The translations under genes were made by a program, and so were the position numbers. A stretch of 64,000 nucleotides of DNA, from the NCBI RefSeq assembly GCF_023101685.1, contig NZ_CP082164.1, positions 10,137,001-10,201,000 on the forward strand, read 5' to 3'. This stretch comes from Bradyrhizobium sp. 186 (GTDB taxonomy: Bacteria > Pseudomonadota > Alphaproteobacteria > Rhizobiales > Xanthobacteraceae). Below the pieces are notes generated by a model. The model searched no databases and was not told the DNA's origin. It worked only from the letters and a program-made list of their open reading frames with translations. How positions within the stretch are numbered: the stretch's first letter is position 1; every line of letters starts with the position of its first letter. Of the stretch, positions 9,183 through 18,065 are shown one piece after another.

Positions 9183-10529
9183 TCACGGCCTATTCGGGTC
9201 GAACCGTTTTTCCAGGCCCTTCCAGCAATCCGCGTAGTCGTCCTGGAGCGTCGACGAATTCGCAGCATGGGCGGTGACGCGTTGCGGATAGCGGGTCTCG
9301 AACATGAAGGCCATGGTGCCCGTGAGCTTCACCGGCTTCAATTCGCCGTTGCTGGCGTGCTCGAAGGCGTCGCGGTCGGGGCCGTGCGGCAGCATGCAAT
9401 TGTGCAGCGAGATGCCGCCCGGCACGAAACCTTGCGGCTTGGCATCGTAGACGCCGTAAATCAGGCCCATGAACTCGCTCATGATGTTCATGTGATACCA
9501 GGGCGGGCGGAAAGTGTTGTCGGCGACCAACCAGCGCTCGGGGAAGATGACGAAGTCGATATTCGCGGTGCCCGCGGTCTCCGACGGCGAGGTCAGCACG
9601 GTGAAGATCGAGGGATCGGGATGGTCGAAGCCGATCGCGCCGACCGGCGAGAACGTGCGCAAATCGTATTTGTAGGGCGCGTAGTTGCCGTGCCAGGCGA
9701 CGACATCGATCGGCGAATGCGGCAGCGCGGTCTTGAACAGCGCGCCGCCCCATTTCACGAACAGCTCGGTCGGCGTGTCCTTGTCCTCGTAGTGCGCGAC
9801 CGGCGTGAGGAAGTCGCGTGCATTGGCGAGGCAGTTGGCGCCGATCGGCCCGCGCTCCGGCAGCGTGAAGGCGCCGCCATAGTTCTCGCAGAGATAACCG
9901 CGCGCCGGTCCATTCGGTATCTCGACGCGGAATTTGACGCCGCGCGGGATCACCACGATCTCGCCCGGCTCGGCGTCGATCCGGCCGAACTCCGTAACGA
10001 TGCGAAGATTGCCCTGCTGGAGCACGAACATCAGCTCGCCGTCGGCGTTGTAGAAGTGCTGGTCCACCATCGACTTGGTGATGAGATAGACATGCGCGGC
10101 CATGCCGGCCTGCGTATTGACATCGCCCGCCGTCGTCATGGTCTGCACGCCCTGGAGGAAGGTCATCTCCTCCTTCGGGATCGGCGCCGGGTCCCAGCGC
10201 AGCTGCGCGATCGGCAAATCGTTCTCATGGCACGGCGCCGAGCGCCACAGGCCGGCATCGGCCTTCTCAAAACGGCCGGAATGCTTCACCGACGGGCGAA
10301 TGCGATACAGCCAGGAGCGCTCATTGGTGCCGCGCGGCGCGGTGAAGGGCGAGCCGGAAAGCTGCTCGGCATAGAGCCCGTAGGCGCAGCGCTGCGGCGA
10401 GTTGCGCCCGATCGGCAACGCGCCCGGCAGCGCCTCGGTCTCAAAGCTGTTGCCGAAGCCGGACATGTAGCCCGGGGTGACCTGGGCTGTGCTCCGGACG
10501 ATCTGATCAGGCGAGGTGTTGATGTTCAT
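9183..10529 (-). CDS. hmgA: Homogentisate 1,2-dioxygenase
   Basis: Fe(II) ring-cleaving dioxygenase that turns homogentisate into maleylacetoacetate. 448 aa, normal length. It shows the family opening [20 protein letters not shown], the cupin core and the metal/active-site segment [18 protein letters not shown], with [18 protein letters not shown] near the end. I start it at ATG 10529, which follows GGAGGAGGACAGTC and overlaps the stop of the MBL-fold gene as ATGA, so translation is coupled. No maleylacetoacetate isomerase gene (maiA) is in the window; it may be elsewhere, or isomerisation may occur without a dedicated local enzyme. Confidence 0.97.
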   Translation of the reverse strand: MNINTSPDQIVRSTAQVTPGYMSGFGNSFETEALPGALPIGRNSPQRCAYGLYAEQLSGSPFTAPRGTNERSWLYRIRPSVKHSGRFEKADAGLWRSAPCHENDLPIAQLRWDPAPIPKEEMTFLQGVQTMTTAGDVNTQAGMAAHVYLITKSMVDQHFYNADGELMFVLQQGNLRIVTEFGRIDAEPGEIVVIPRGVKFRVEIPNGPARGYLCENYGGAFTLPERGPIGANCLANARDFLTPVAHYEDKDTPTELFVKWGGALFKTALPHSPIDVVAWHGNYAPYKYDLRTFSPVGAIGFDHPDPSIFTVLTSPSETAGTANIDFVIFPERWLVADNTFRPPWYHMNIMSEFMGLIYGVYDAKPQGFVPGGISLHNCMLPHGPDRDAFEHASNGELKPVKLTGTMAFMFETRYPQRVTAHAANSSTLQDDYADCWKGLEKRFDPNRP

Positions 10530-11488
10530 GACTGTCCTCCTCCTTGCAGGGCGGCCCACATTTCCTGGTCGCGCTTGTCGGTCCAGATCACGGGATCATC
10601 GATCCCCGACGCTTCGTCAAAGGCGCGCGACACGTTGAACGGCAGGCAGTGCTCATAGATGGCGAAGCTCGAAAACTTCGGATCCATCACTTCGCGGGAC
10701 GCAGCCATCGTTTCCTTCAGCGTGCGGCCCCTGGCGACGGAGATTTCCGCCGCGCCATAGAGTGTCGAGACGAAATCGCGCGTCATCGCGATTGCCTCGC
10801 GCCCAGTCGCGAGCCCCTTCAGCGCATCGCCGCGCCCCGGCGCGATCGCCTTCGGGTTGAAGTTGCGGATCTCGTTCAAGGTCTGCGGCCATTCGCGCAA
10901 ATGCGCGTCGCCGCAATAGCAGGCCGAGTGATATTCGATGAGATCCCCGGAGAACATCACTTCCGCGTCCGGCACCCAGGCGACGATGTCGCCGGAGGTG
11001 TGGCCGGCCCCTAACTGCATCAGCCGCACCTCGCGCTTGCCGAGATAGATCGACATCTCGCCTTCGAAGGTCAGCGTCGGCCAGGTCAGGCCGGGAATGC
11101 TCGCGGCGTCCTGGAACAGGCGCGGAAAGCGGCCGTACTCGGAATCCCAATCCTGCTGGCCGCGCTCACCGATCAGCCGATAGGTCTCCTGCGAGGCCAC
11201 GATGCCTTGCGCCTTGTAGGCGGACGCGCCGAGCACGCGCACGGCGTGGTAGTGCGACAGCACGACATATTTGATCGGCTTGTCTGTGACGGTGCGGACG
11301 CGCTCGATCACCTTGTTGGCCATGGCAGGCGTCGACTGCGCGTCGAACACGAGACAGCCATCATCGCCGACGATGACCGCTGTATTGGGATCGCCCTCGG
11401 CGGTGAAGGCATAGAGGTCGGTGCCGATCTCGGAGAAGGTGATCTTCTTCTCGGAGAGGTCGCCGGTGGATGCGAAGTTCTTCGCCAT
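10526..11488 (-). CDS. MBL-fold metallo-hydrolase-like protein with altered metal motif
   Basis: 320-aa metallo-beta-lactamase-fold protein in the homogentisate operon. The usual HxHxDH motif reads H79-Y-H81-A-V-R84, so the Asp and third His are replaced by Val and Arg. The later histidine (GAGHTSGD) and aspartate (FSGDLIEYH) are kept. It may bind one metal or use a changed site. ATG 11488 has AAGGAACGAACTG upstream. The gene begins 24 bases after the DUF2783 gene and overlaps hmgA by four bases. Its role in aromatic breakdown is not established; a quinone- or lactone-hydrolysing helper is possible, but that is a guess. Confidence 0.85.
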   Translation of the reverse strand: MAKNFASTGDLSEKKITFSEIGTDLYAFTAEGDPNTAVIVGDDGCLVFDAQSTPAMANKVIERVRTVTDKPIKYVVLSHYHAVRVLGASAYKAQGIVASQETYRLIGERGQQDWDSEYGRFPRLFQDAASIPGLTWPTLTFEGEMSIYLGKREVRLMQLGAGHTSGDIVAWVPDAEVMFSGDLIEYHSACYCGDAHLREWPQTLNEIRNFNPKAIAPGRGDALKGLATGREAIAMTRDFVSTLYGAAEISVARGRTLKETMAASREVMDPKFSSFAIYEHCLPFNVSRAFDEASGIDDPVIWTDKRDQEMWAALQGGGQS

Positions 11489-11511
11489 CAGTTCGTTCCT
11501 TTGGACACTTA

Positions 11512-11736
11512 TTATTGCTGTTGCTGTTGTTGCTGCTGGCCGTCGATCATGCGCCGCCTGGCGAGCAAGATCGCCTCGCGCAGCACGTCGAGATCGCCGA
11601 TATGGTTGGCAAGGATCAGGACCAGCGCCGCGTCGAAATCGGAGCTCTGTTCGTCCGTGAGACCGCGATGCGCCTCGACGATGGCGCGAAAGGCGTCGTC
11701 CGGCCGTGCGAAGTTCGAGCTGGTGGAAAGCGGCAT
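11512..11736 (-). CDS. DUF2783 small protein with polyglutamine tail
   Basis: 74-aa protein that matches DUF2783 through the segment RAIVEAHRGLTDEQSSDFDA and then VLILANHIGDLDVLREAI. ATG 11736 is preferred because AAGG lies about 8 bases upstream; a GTG at 11745 is also in frame. The gene starts 11 bases after the FAD monooxygenase stop. It ends in eight glutamines written as a CAR trinucleotide run just before tandem TAA stops. The function of DUF2783 is unknown; in this family it recurs next to aromatic monooxygenases and homogentisate genes (recalled). A small helical partner of the monooxygenase is one idea. Confidence 0.8.
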   Translation of the reverse strand: MPLSTSSNFARPDDAFRAIVEAHRGLTDEQSSDFDAALVLILANHIGDLDVLREAILLARRRMIDGQQQQQQQQ

Positions 11737-11747
11737 ACGTTGCACCT

Positions 11748-13361
11748 TCAGTTCAAGCCTTGAGCGCGCGACAGCGCCACCGCGATCGCCTCGCGCGTCG
11801 GATGACGGAAGCGCGCCGCGACATAACCGTCGGGCCGGAGCAGATACACAGAGCCGGGTTCCGCGTCGTAGCGCTTCGCGGCGAACCCCGCCGGATCTGC
11901 GAGCCCGCCCTCACCGCCGATGCGGATGTCCTTCATACCATCCGGCGTCTCAATCGGCGCGCCATTGCGGAACGACAGCAAGGTGAAGTCCGTTCCACCT
12001 TTGCGGAACGCATCCGTCAGATAGGCCTGCTCGCCCGCGCGCGTCGCAACTGGCGCATCGAGAATGGAACAACCGGGCTGCACCCCACCGCGCCACGCAT
12101 CCGCGTCGGGCGATGATAGCGGCGAGTCGTAGCTGCACGGCACCGACAGGCGACCGCCATTGACCATGCGCTTGCCGAACTCGGTCTCCCTCGCCAGCGA
12201 CAGCACCGCCTTGCGCAGCCGTGCCTCCTGATGCGAGTTCGGCGCCATGAAATCGGTCGAGCGGGTGGATTCGCGGATATTCTCGTCTGCCGCCAGACTT
12301 CGCTCGATATGGTAGCTCTCGAGCAGGCTCGCAGGCGACCGGCCGCGCAGCACGCGGTCGAGTTTCCAGGAGAGATTTTCCGCGTCCTCAAGTCCTGAAT
12401 TGGCACCCCGCGCGCCGAACGGCGAGACCTGATGCGCGGAATCGCCGGCGAAAATCACACGGCCGTGGATGAAGCGGTCCATCCGGCGGCACTGGAATTT
12501 GTAGAGCGAGATCCACTCGAACTCGAATTTGTCATGCCCGAGCATGCGCGCGATCCGCGGCCGCACGTTCTCAGGCTTCTTCTCGACGATGGGATCGGCG
12601 TCGCGGCTGAGCTGGAGGTCAATGCGCCAGACATCGTCGGGCTGCCGGTGCAGCAGCGCGGAACGGCCGCCATGAAACGGCGGATCGAACCAGAACCAGC
12701 GCTCGGTCGGGAATTCCGCGGTCATCTTGACGTCGGCGATCAAAAACTGGTCCTCGAAGACCTGGCCGGCGAAGTCGGCGCCAACCATCTGCCGCAGCGA
12801 GGACCGCGCGCCGTCGCAGGCGATGACGTATTGCGCATGCAAGCGATAGGCACCCTCCGGCGTCTCGATCGTCAGCGCAACCGAATCATTGCGTTGCTCG
12901 AGCGCCGTGACCTTGTTGCGCCAACGCAGGTCGATGCCTGGGAGATCCTGCACACGATCGGCCAGGTAGGCCTCGGCGTAATATTGCTGGAGGTTGATGA
13001 AGGCCGGCCGCTTGTGGCCGGCCTCGGGCAGCAAATTGAACTGATAGAGTTGGGACTCGCCGTGAAAGATGCGGCCGACGCTCCACACCACGCCCTTGTC
13101 GACCATGCGGTCGCCGACGCCGAGGCGGTCCCAATATTCCAGCGAACGTTTCGAGAAGCAGATCGCGCGCGAGCCCTCGCCGATGCGGTCGGCATCATCC
13201 AGAAGGACGACGCGCTGGCCGCGCTGGGCGAGGTCGATCGCCAGCGACAACCCGACCGGGCCCGCTCCGACAACAACGATCGCATGCTCGGCCGGGCTCT
13301 GGCCAGGGCGATCCTGATCGGGGTGACGGCGATAACCGAACTGGGTCTTGGCCCGCGCCAT
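11748..13361 (-). CDS. FAD-dependent aromatic monooxygenase (MhpA/UbiH-like)
   Basis: 537-aa flavoprotein hydroxylase of the p-hydroxybenzoate hydroxylase group. The Rossmann dinucleotide motif VVGAGPVGLSLAIDLAQRG lies near residue 30. The DG motif is in VIACDGARSSLRQMVGADF and the second FAD motif is FAGDSAHQVSPFGARGANSG, the standard triad for the class. The C-terminal thioredoxin-like end (YLLRPDGYVAARFR) fits MhpA/PheA-type enzymes. ATG 13361 has GAGG 7 bases upstream. It heads the homogentisate operon and is divergent from a MarR gene. It probably hydroxylates an aromatic acid that feeds homogentisate, such as a hydroxyphenylacetate; the substrate is not shown by sequence. Confidence 0.9.
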   Translation of the reverse strand: MARAKTQFGYRRHPDQDRPGQSPAEHAIVVVGAGPVGLSLAIDLAQRGQRVVLLDDADRIGEGSRAICFSKRSLEYWDRLGVGDRMVDKGVVWSVGRIFHGESQLYQFNLLPEAGHKRPAFINLQQYYAEAYLADRVQDLPGIDLRWRNKVTALEQRNDSVALTIETPEGAYRLHAQYVIACDGARSSLRQMVGADFAGQVFEDQFLIADVKMTAEFPTERWFWFDPPFHGGRSALLHRQPDDVWRIDLQLSRDADPIVEKKPENVRPRIARMLGHDKFEFEWISLYKFQCRRMDRFIHGRVIFAGDSAHQVSPFGARGANSGLEDAENLSWKLDRVLRGRSPASLLESYHIERSLAADENIRESTRSTDFMAPNSHQEARLRKAVLSLARETEFGKRMVNGGRLSVPCSYDSPLSSPDADAWRGGVQPGCSILDAPVATRAGEQAYLTDAFRKGGTDFTLLSFRNGAPIETPDGMKDIRIGGEGGLADPAGFAAKRYDAEPGSVYLLRPDGYVAARFRHPTREAIAVALSRAQGLN

Positions 13362-13403
13362 GCGCTAACCTCGGCTCTGGTCAGGAGGGGACTGATCTGC
13401 TAG

Positions 13404-13423
13404 ATAGTCTCACGTGCAACTAT
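13404..13423. promoter_or_regulatory. Palindrome with CACGTG core, candidate MarR operator
   Basis: ATAGTCTCACGTGCAACTAT is palindromic except for two bases per arm. It lies in the 110-bp gap between the FAD monooxygenase gene and the divergent MarR gene. A 20-bp operator of this type suits a MarR dimer. Confidence 0.5.
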
Positions 13424-13471
13424 TTTGGACCGGAGCCGGCCGGCCGTCAACTGGAATTCGGAGCGCGCTTC

Positions 13472-14014
13472 TTGGCGAGAACATCGGGCGATACGGCGCT
13501 GAAGACACGCGACGCGGAGCAGGCGTTGCCGAAACCAAAGTCACGGCTCGACCTGTTCAGGTTCGTGCCGTTTCGGCTGAACCGGCTCGCGGCGGAAGTG
13601 AGTTCCGCACTCGCGGTCGAGTATCAGGAACGTCACGGTCTCGATATCCCGGCCTGGCGCGTGATTGCCACCCTCGGCTTCCGCAACGACGCCTGTAGCG
13701 CGCAATACATCTCGCAATGTACCCGCACGCACAAATCAACCATCAGCCGCGCGGTGACCACGCTGCTGCAAGAGGGGCTGATCGAGCGGGTTGAGAACGA
13801 GGCTGACCGTCGCGAATTCCGCCTGCAACTGACGAAGAAGGGCCGCACGCTTTACGAGGAGCTGTTTCCGCAACTGCTGCGGCGGGAGGACGAAATCCTT
13901 GCCTGCCTCTCCGCGCAGGAGCGGAAGCAGCTATCGGCGTTGCTCGGCAAGATCGAGCAGAGCCTCGACCTGATCCAGACCAGCGAAGAGGCGGACGCGA
14001 AGCAAGCGTATTAG
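13472..14014 (+). CDS. MarR-family transcriptional regulator
   Basis: 180-aa winged-helix regulator. The MarR fold runs from about residue 30 to 165: dimer helix FRFVPFRLNRLAAEVSSAL, recognition region STISRAVTTLLQEGLIERV, and wing EADRREFRLQLTKKGRTLYEEL. The start is uncertain because no ATG is available; TTG 13472 is listed, and TTG 13526, preceded by GGAGCAGG, would remove 18 residues with no effect on the domain. It is divergent from the FAD monooxygenase-DUF2783-MBL-hmgA-fahA run and probably controls it in response to an aromatic ligand such as homogentisate (inferred from position). Confidence 0.87.
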   Translation: MARTSGDTALKTRDAEQALPKPKSRLDLFRFVPFRLNRLAAEVSSALAVEYQERHGLDIPAWRVIATLGFRNDACSAQYISQCTRTHKSTISRAVTTLLQEGLIERVENEADRREFRLQLTKKGRTLYEELFPQLLRREDEILACLSAQERKQLSALLGKIEQSLDLIQTSEEADAKQAY

Positions 14015-14022
14015 GCGCTCCC

Positions 14023-14113
14023 GTCATTCCGGAGCGCCGCAAAGCGGCGAACCCGGAATCCAGAAGTTGTGGCGCGAGATTCCGGGTTCGCGCTTCGCGC
14101 GCCCCGGAATGAC
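14023..14113. repeat. Palindromic intergenic element between convergent genes
   Basis: GTCATTCCGGAGCGC at one end pairs with GCGCCCCGGAATGAC at the other. Inner arms GAACCCGGAATC and GATTCCGGGTTC pair as well, giving a long near-perfect hairpin. It is related to the element at 7650-7724. Confidence 0.7.
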
Positions 14114-14122
14114 GCTGTCACG

Positions 14123-14929
14123 TCACTTCGCAAACGACCTCGACGGCGGCAGGTGCAGCGCCCACGCGTCGACCTTGTCGCTGGCGCGCGGATAGATCTC
14201 CGTCACGATCGGATCGTGGCCGGGGATGTAGCGGTCGGGATGGCCGGCGAGCCGCTCGATCGTCTCCCAGCCCACCGCCATATCACCGACATTGTAGACG
14301 ATCGGGAACGGGCTCCTGCGCTGGAGATTGGCGTAGTAATGTGCGGCGTCGGAGGCGAGCACCACCGGTCCGCGCGCGGTCTCGACCTTCACCACCTGCA
14401 AACCGTCCGAATGGCCGCCGACGCGGTGCACGGTGACACCCGGCGCGACCTCGCCCTCGCCGGAATAGAAGGTGACGCGCTCGCCATAGACATGGCGCAC
14501 CATCTGCGTGACGTGCTCGACCGAGAACGGATGTCGCAGCAGGCCGTTGCACATGCAGCGCCCTGTCGCGTAGCTCATCTCGCGCTCCTGGAGATGGAAG
14601 CGCGCGTTCGGGAAGCGATCGAGATTGCCGGCATGGTCGTAGTGCAGATGTGTCACGATAATGTCGCGAATGCTTGACGCCGCAACGCCAAAGCGCTCCA
14701 GCGCATCGACCGGATTGAGCGTCAGCTTGCGCGCCCGCAGGCTCGCCTCCTCGGCATTGAAGCCGGTGTCGACCAGGATATCGCGGCCGCCGCCGCGGAT
14801 CAGCCAGACGAAGTAGTCGAGATCCTGCGCCGCGCTGTCATGCGGATCCGGCGCCAGGAAGTTCATGCCGGGCGTGCGCGGCGACATCGTCGCATAGCGG
14901 AGTGCGTAGATTTCGCAGGCGTTTCCCAT
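14123..14929 (-). CDS. N-acyl-homoserine-lactonase-like MBL-fold hydrolase
   Basis: 268-aa MBL-fold enzyme of the AiiA/AttM-like group. The zinc motif is complete: THLHYDHAGN with H94, H96, D98 and H99, then H in GGHSDGLQVV, D in ASDAAHYYA, and a final histidine in IPGHDPIV. Such enzymes open lactone rings, including quorum-sensing acyl-homoserine lactones; other lactones are possible. The start ATG 14929 has only a weak AAGA-type ribosome site. The first 105 codons and about 120 bases upstream are repeated exactly at 15050-15487, so this complete copy keeps what is probably its own promoter. Confidence 0.85.
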   Translation of the reverse strand: MGNACEIYALRYATMSPRTPGMNFLAPDPHDSAAQDLDYFVWLIRGGGRDILVDTGFNAEEASLRARKLTLNPVDALERFGVAASSIRDIIVTHLHYDHAGNLDRFPNARFHLQEREMSYATGRCMCNGLLRHPFSVEHVTQMVRHVYGERVTFYSGEGEVAPGVTVHRVGGHSDGLQVVKVETARGPVVLASDAAHYYANLQRRSPFPIVYNVGDMAVGWETIERLAGHPDRYIPGHDPIVTEIYPRASDKVDAWALHLPPSRSFAK

Positions 14930-15487
14930 GGTTTGATCTTTTCTTTGCTTTTTTTGAGTGGACCTTAAGGGACGATCGATCGCACCAAGCCATCGTCCGC
15001 GGGAAAGGTCAAACGCCGCAGGTTACGGCGGGCGTAGGCCTACAATGTGAGCGATCGAGATTGCCGGCATGGTCGTAGTGCAGATGTGTCACGATAATGT
15101 CGCGAATGCTTGACGCCGCAACGCCAAAGCGCTCCAGCGCATCGACCGGATTGAGCGTCAGCTTGCGCGCCCGCAGGCTCGCCTCCTCGGCATTGAAGCC
15201 GGTGTCGACCAGGATATCGCGGCCGCCGCCGCGGATCAGCCAGACGAAGTAGTCGAGATCCTGCGCCGCGCTGTCATGCGGATCCGGCGCCAGGAAGTTC
15301 ATGCCGGGCGTGCGCGGCGACATCGTCGCATAGCGGAGTGCGTAGATTTCGCAGGCGTTTCCCATGGTTTGATCTTTTCTTTGCTTTTTTTGAGTGGACC
15401 TTAAGGGACGATCGATCGCACCAAGCCATCGTCCGCGGGAAAGGTCAAACGCCGCAGGTTACGGCGGGCGTAGGCCTACAATGTGAG
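14614..15487. repeat. Perfect tandem duplication of 436 bp
   Basis: Bases 14614-15051 are identical to 15050-15487 (offset 436). I compared every base by eye and found no mismatch. The dinucleotide AG sits at both outer ends and at the junction, as left by slippage or a 2-base microhomology join. The unit holds the first 316 bases of the lactonase gene and about 120 bases of its upstream region. No insertion-sequence ends are visible. Confidence 0.95.
15009..15365 (-). pseudogene. Truncated duplicate of the lactonase-like gene
   Basis: This frame copies exactly the first 105 residues of the gene at 14123-14929, including the HLHYDH zinc motif, then runs 13 unrelated residues through the duplicated upstream region to a stop. 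It lacks the second zinc ligands and the whole C-terminal half, so it cannot be an active enzyme. It lies in the same direction, immediately upstream of the complete copy, and would be transcribed from the original promoter. It is best read as a recent duplication remnant; it could make a short N-terminal fragment. Confidence 0.9.
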
Positions 15488-15743
15488 ACCAATCACATTT
15501 TTGTCGCCATTGCTGCCCTAACATCACCACCGCAATGCCCAGCAGAATGCGTCGAGTGCAACCGTGACTGCCCGTTTATTCCCCTCGCAGCGTGCCCACG
15601 TGTCGCGGTCAATTGTCGCGATAACACCGAATCTGCAAGCGGTTGACGCCCCCCTCGCGCGGTTTGATAATGCACATTGCGTAAGTTAAGGTCGCCGCGG
15701 CGCAAGCTGGGAACGGCGCCTTTTTGGCTGGACCGCGCTGATT
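15366..15743. other. Intergenic region upstream of lactonase remnant and pseudo-caspase
   Basis: The first 122 bases are the original lactonase upstream region, including the 10-base palindrome GTAGGCCTAC at 15470-15479 (copied at 15034-15043). The remaining 256 bases are AT-richer than the neighbouring genes and should hold the pseudo-caspase promoter. I see no gene. Confidence 0.5.
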
Positions 15744-17252
15744 ATGAAAATTCGCTTCCTTCTTCTTCTGCCATTGCTCGTCTCGCTCGTCCCGACCGCC
15801 CCATCCTTGGCGGCCGGCGACCGCTATGCGCTAGTCATCGGCAACGCCAAATATCCGGACGCGGACGCCCCGCTCAAGGAACCGCTCAACGACGCGCGCG
15901 ACATCGCCGACGAGCTCAAGCGTGACGGCTTTTCGGTCGAGATCGGCGAGAACCTGACCGGCGACGGCATGCGCCGCGCCTTCGACAAGCTCTACGGCAA
16001 GATCAAGCCGGGCTCGGTGGCGCTGGTGTTCTTCAGCGGTTTCGGCATCCAATCGGCGCGCCAGAGCTACATGATCCCGATCGATGCGCAGATCTGGACC
16101 GAATCCGACGTGCGGCGCGACGGCTTCAGCCTCGAGACCGTCCTCGGCGAACTCAACACCCGCGGCGCCGGGGTCAAGATCGCGCTGGTCGACGCTAGCA
16201 GGCGCAACCCGTTCGAGCGCCGGTTCCGCAGCTTTTCCGCCGGCCTGACGCCGGTCATCGCACCGAACGGCACGCTGGTGATGTATTCGGCGGCATTGGC
16301 CTCGGTGGTGTCCGACGTCGGCGGCGAGCACAGCCTGTTCGTCCAGGAACTCCTGAAGGAAATTCGCGTCCCCGACCTGATGGCGGAGGAGACGCTGAAC
16401 CGCACCAAGATGGGCGTCACCCGCGCCTCCCGCAGCGAGCAGGTGCCGTGGATTTCTTCCTCACTGGCCGAGGATTTCTCCTTCATTCCGGGCGCCAGTG
16501 GATCGCGTCCGCCGGCAACGACATCGCCGCCGGCGCCACCCGCTCCGCCCCCCGTGGTCGCGAACAACCCGCCGGCCGCACCGCCATCACCGCCTCTGCC
16601 GCCGAAGCCGGTCGACACCACGGTCGCGCCCGCCCCAGCACCCGCGCCGACGCCGCAGGTCGAAGCCGCTTTGCCTCCGCCGCCACCACCGGTGAAGCCG
16701 GCCGATACGGGCACCGCGCCGAGCATGGATAGCGGCCCGAGCCAGGCCGTGCTGGCCGACGATCCCACCATCAAGAGCCTGACGGCCAAGATCGCCGCCA
16801 ATCCGGATGACGTGAACGCGCTGTATCGGCGCGGCCAGGTCTATGCCAGCAAGGGGGCCTACGGCCTCGCCATCAAGGATTTTGACGACACGCTGCGGAT
16901 CAATTCGAAGGACGTCGAGGCGCTGAACAACCGCTGCTGGACCCGCACCGTGGTCGGCGATCTCCAGGGCGCGCTGAAGGACTGCAACGAGGCGCTGCGG
17001 CTGCGGCCGAATTTCGTCGACGCGCTGGACAGCCGGGGGCTGGTCAACCTGAAGTCCGGGGCGGTCAAGAACGCCATCTCCGATTTCGACGCGGCGCTGA
17101 AGATCAACCCGCGCCTGACCTCCTCGCTCTATGGCCGGGGGATCGCCAAGCAGCGCAACGGCTCCGCCCAGGAAGGGGCGCTCGACCTCGCCAACGCCAA
17201 GGCGATGGACCCAAACATCGTTCAGGAATTCGCAAGTTACGGAGTACGTTGA
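15744..17252 (+). CDS. Caspase-fold (C14) pseudo-enzyme with proline-rich linker and TPR domain
   Basis: 502-aa exported protein. Residues 1-24 form a signal peptide (cut near LAA/GDR). Residues 25-240 are a caspase p20-like domain: the catalytic His position in the usual GHG reads G-F100-G, and the catalytic Cys of DAC reads D150-A-S152, so both dyad residues are lost. Residues about 250-335 are a Pro/Ala linker. Residues about 345-500 hold four TPR units for protein binding. It is probably a periplasmic scaffold, not a protease. It is followed by OmpA-like and RND genes on the same strand. A paralogous domain with the same kind of losses lies at 37605-38453. Confidence 0.88.
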   Translation: MKIRFLLLLPLLVSLVPTAPSLAAGDRYALVIGNAKYPDADAPLKEPLNDARDIADELKRDGFSVEIGENLTGDGMRRAFDKLYGKIKPGSVALVFFSGFGIQSARQSYMIPIDAQIWTESDVRRDGFSLETVLGELNTRGAGVKIALVDASRRNPFERRFRSFSAGLTPVIAPNGTLVMYSAALASVVSDVGGEHSLFVQELLKEIRVPDLMAEETLNRTKMGVTRASRSEQVPWISSSLAEDFSFIPGASGSRPPATTSPPAPPAPPPVVANNPPAAPPSPPLPPKPVDTTVAPAPAPAPTPQVEAALPPPPPPVKPADTGTAPSMDSGPSQAVLADDPTIKSLTAKIAANPDDVNALYRRGQVYASKGAYGLAIKDFDDTLRINSKDVEALNNRCWTRTVVGDLQGALKDCNEALRLRPNFVDALDSRGLVNLKSGAVKNAISDFDAALKINPRLTSSLYGRGIAKQRNGSAQEGALDLANAKAMDPNIVQEFASYGVR

Positions 17253-17393
17253 TATTTTTTTGAATTGGGGCCGGCGCCAATCGAACCCTGGCGGCCCGGC
17301 GAAGACTAATTGGACGGTGCCGCAAGCGGCATTAGGGGGCCTGATTGCAGGAATTTTGGAACCGCGCGGGCTGCTGCGCTGGAGGGACTGGCA

Positions 17394-18065
17394 ATGAGAT
17401 TGGCTGTAAAAGGACTTACCGCGATCCTTTCCATCATCACCGTCGGCGCCGCCCTGTCGCTGCCGGTGTCGCCTGCGCACGCGGGCGACGACGGCAACAG
17501 CAAGAACGTCACCGAGGACGAGATTGTCCGCGCGCTGGCACCGCCGCCGAAGAAGCCCTTGACCCGCGGCCTCTCGATCGGCCCCCAGACCGATCCCGCG
17601 CCGAGCGCGACGGAGACCAAGCTGATCCAGTCCGTCCGCGGCCGCGCGACGCGCTCGCTCTCGTCGACCGAGCGCGAGGAGATCGCATCGGCGGCCAAGG
17701 ATAAGCCGAACATCGACCTCGAGATCACCTTCGATTACAACTCGGCCAATATCAGCAGCAAGTCGCTCGCCTCGGTTCAGGCTCTCGGCCGCGCGCTGAC
17801 CAGCCCGGACCTGAAGGGCTCGACCTTCGTCGTCGCGGGTCACACCGACGCCGCCGGCGGCGAAGCCTACAATCAGGACCTGTCGGAGCGGCGCGCGGAT
17901 TCGATCAAGCGCTACCTCGTCGACAAGTACAGCATCTCCGCGACCGACCTCGTCACCGTCGGCTACGGCAAGAGCAAGCTGAAGGATCCGAGCCAGCCGA
18001 TGGCCGAGGCGAACCGCCGCGTGCAGGTCGTCAACATGGAAAACAAGACCACCGCATCGAAGTGA
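17394..18065 (+). CDS. OmpA-family peptidoglycan-associated envelope protein
   Basis: 223-aa exported protein. ATG 17394 follows GGAGGGACTGGCA and opens a signal peptide ending near AHA/GDD. After a low-complexity stretch, residues about 120-215 form the OmpA C-terminal domain: ITFDYNSANIS, VVAGHTDAAGGEAYNQDLSERRA and ATDLVTVGYGKSKL...NRRVQVV, with the Asp and Arg that hold diaminopimelate. There is no clear lipobox or beta-barrel, so it is a soluble periplasmic wall-binding protein. It lies 141 bases after the pseudo-caspase gene and is followed by a hairpin. The pairing suggests an envelope role. Confidence 0.9.
   Translation: MRLAVKGLTAILSIITVGAALSLPVSPAHAGDDGNSKNVTEDEIVRALAPPPKKPLTRGLSIGPQTDPAPSATETKLIQSVRGRATRSLSSTEREEIASAAKDKPNIDLEITFDYNSANISSKSLASVQALGRALTSPDLKGSTFVVAGHTDAAGGEAYNQDLSERRADSIKRYLVDKYSISATDLVTVGYGKSKLKDPSQPMAEANRRVQVVNMENKTTASK

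Noticed and set aside
9267..10658. 463-codon open frame antisense to hmgA
   Set aside because: Composition is typical of a reverse-strand shadow; hmgA is certain.
14614..15487. Insertion-sequence-driven duplication
   Set aside because: No terminal inverted repeats, target-site duplication or transposase. Only a 2-base AG at the joints.
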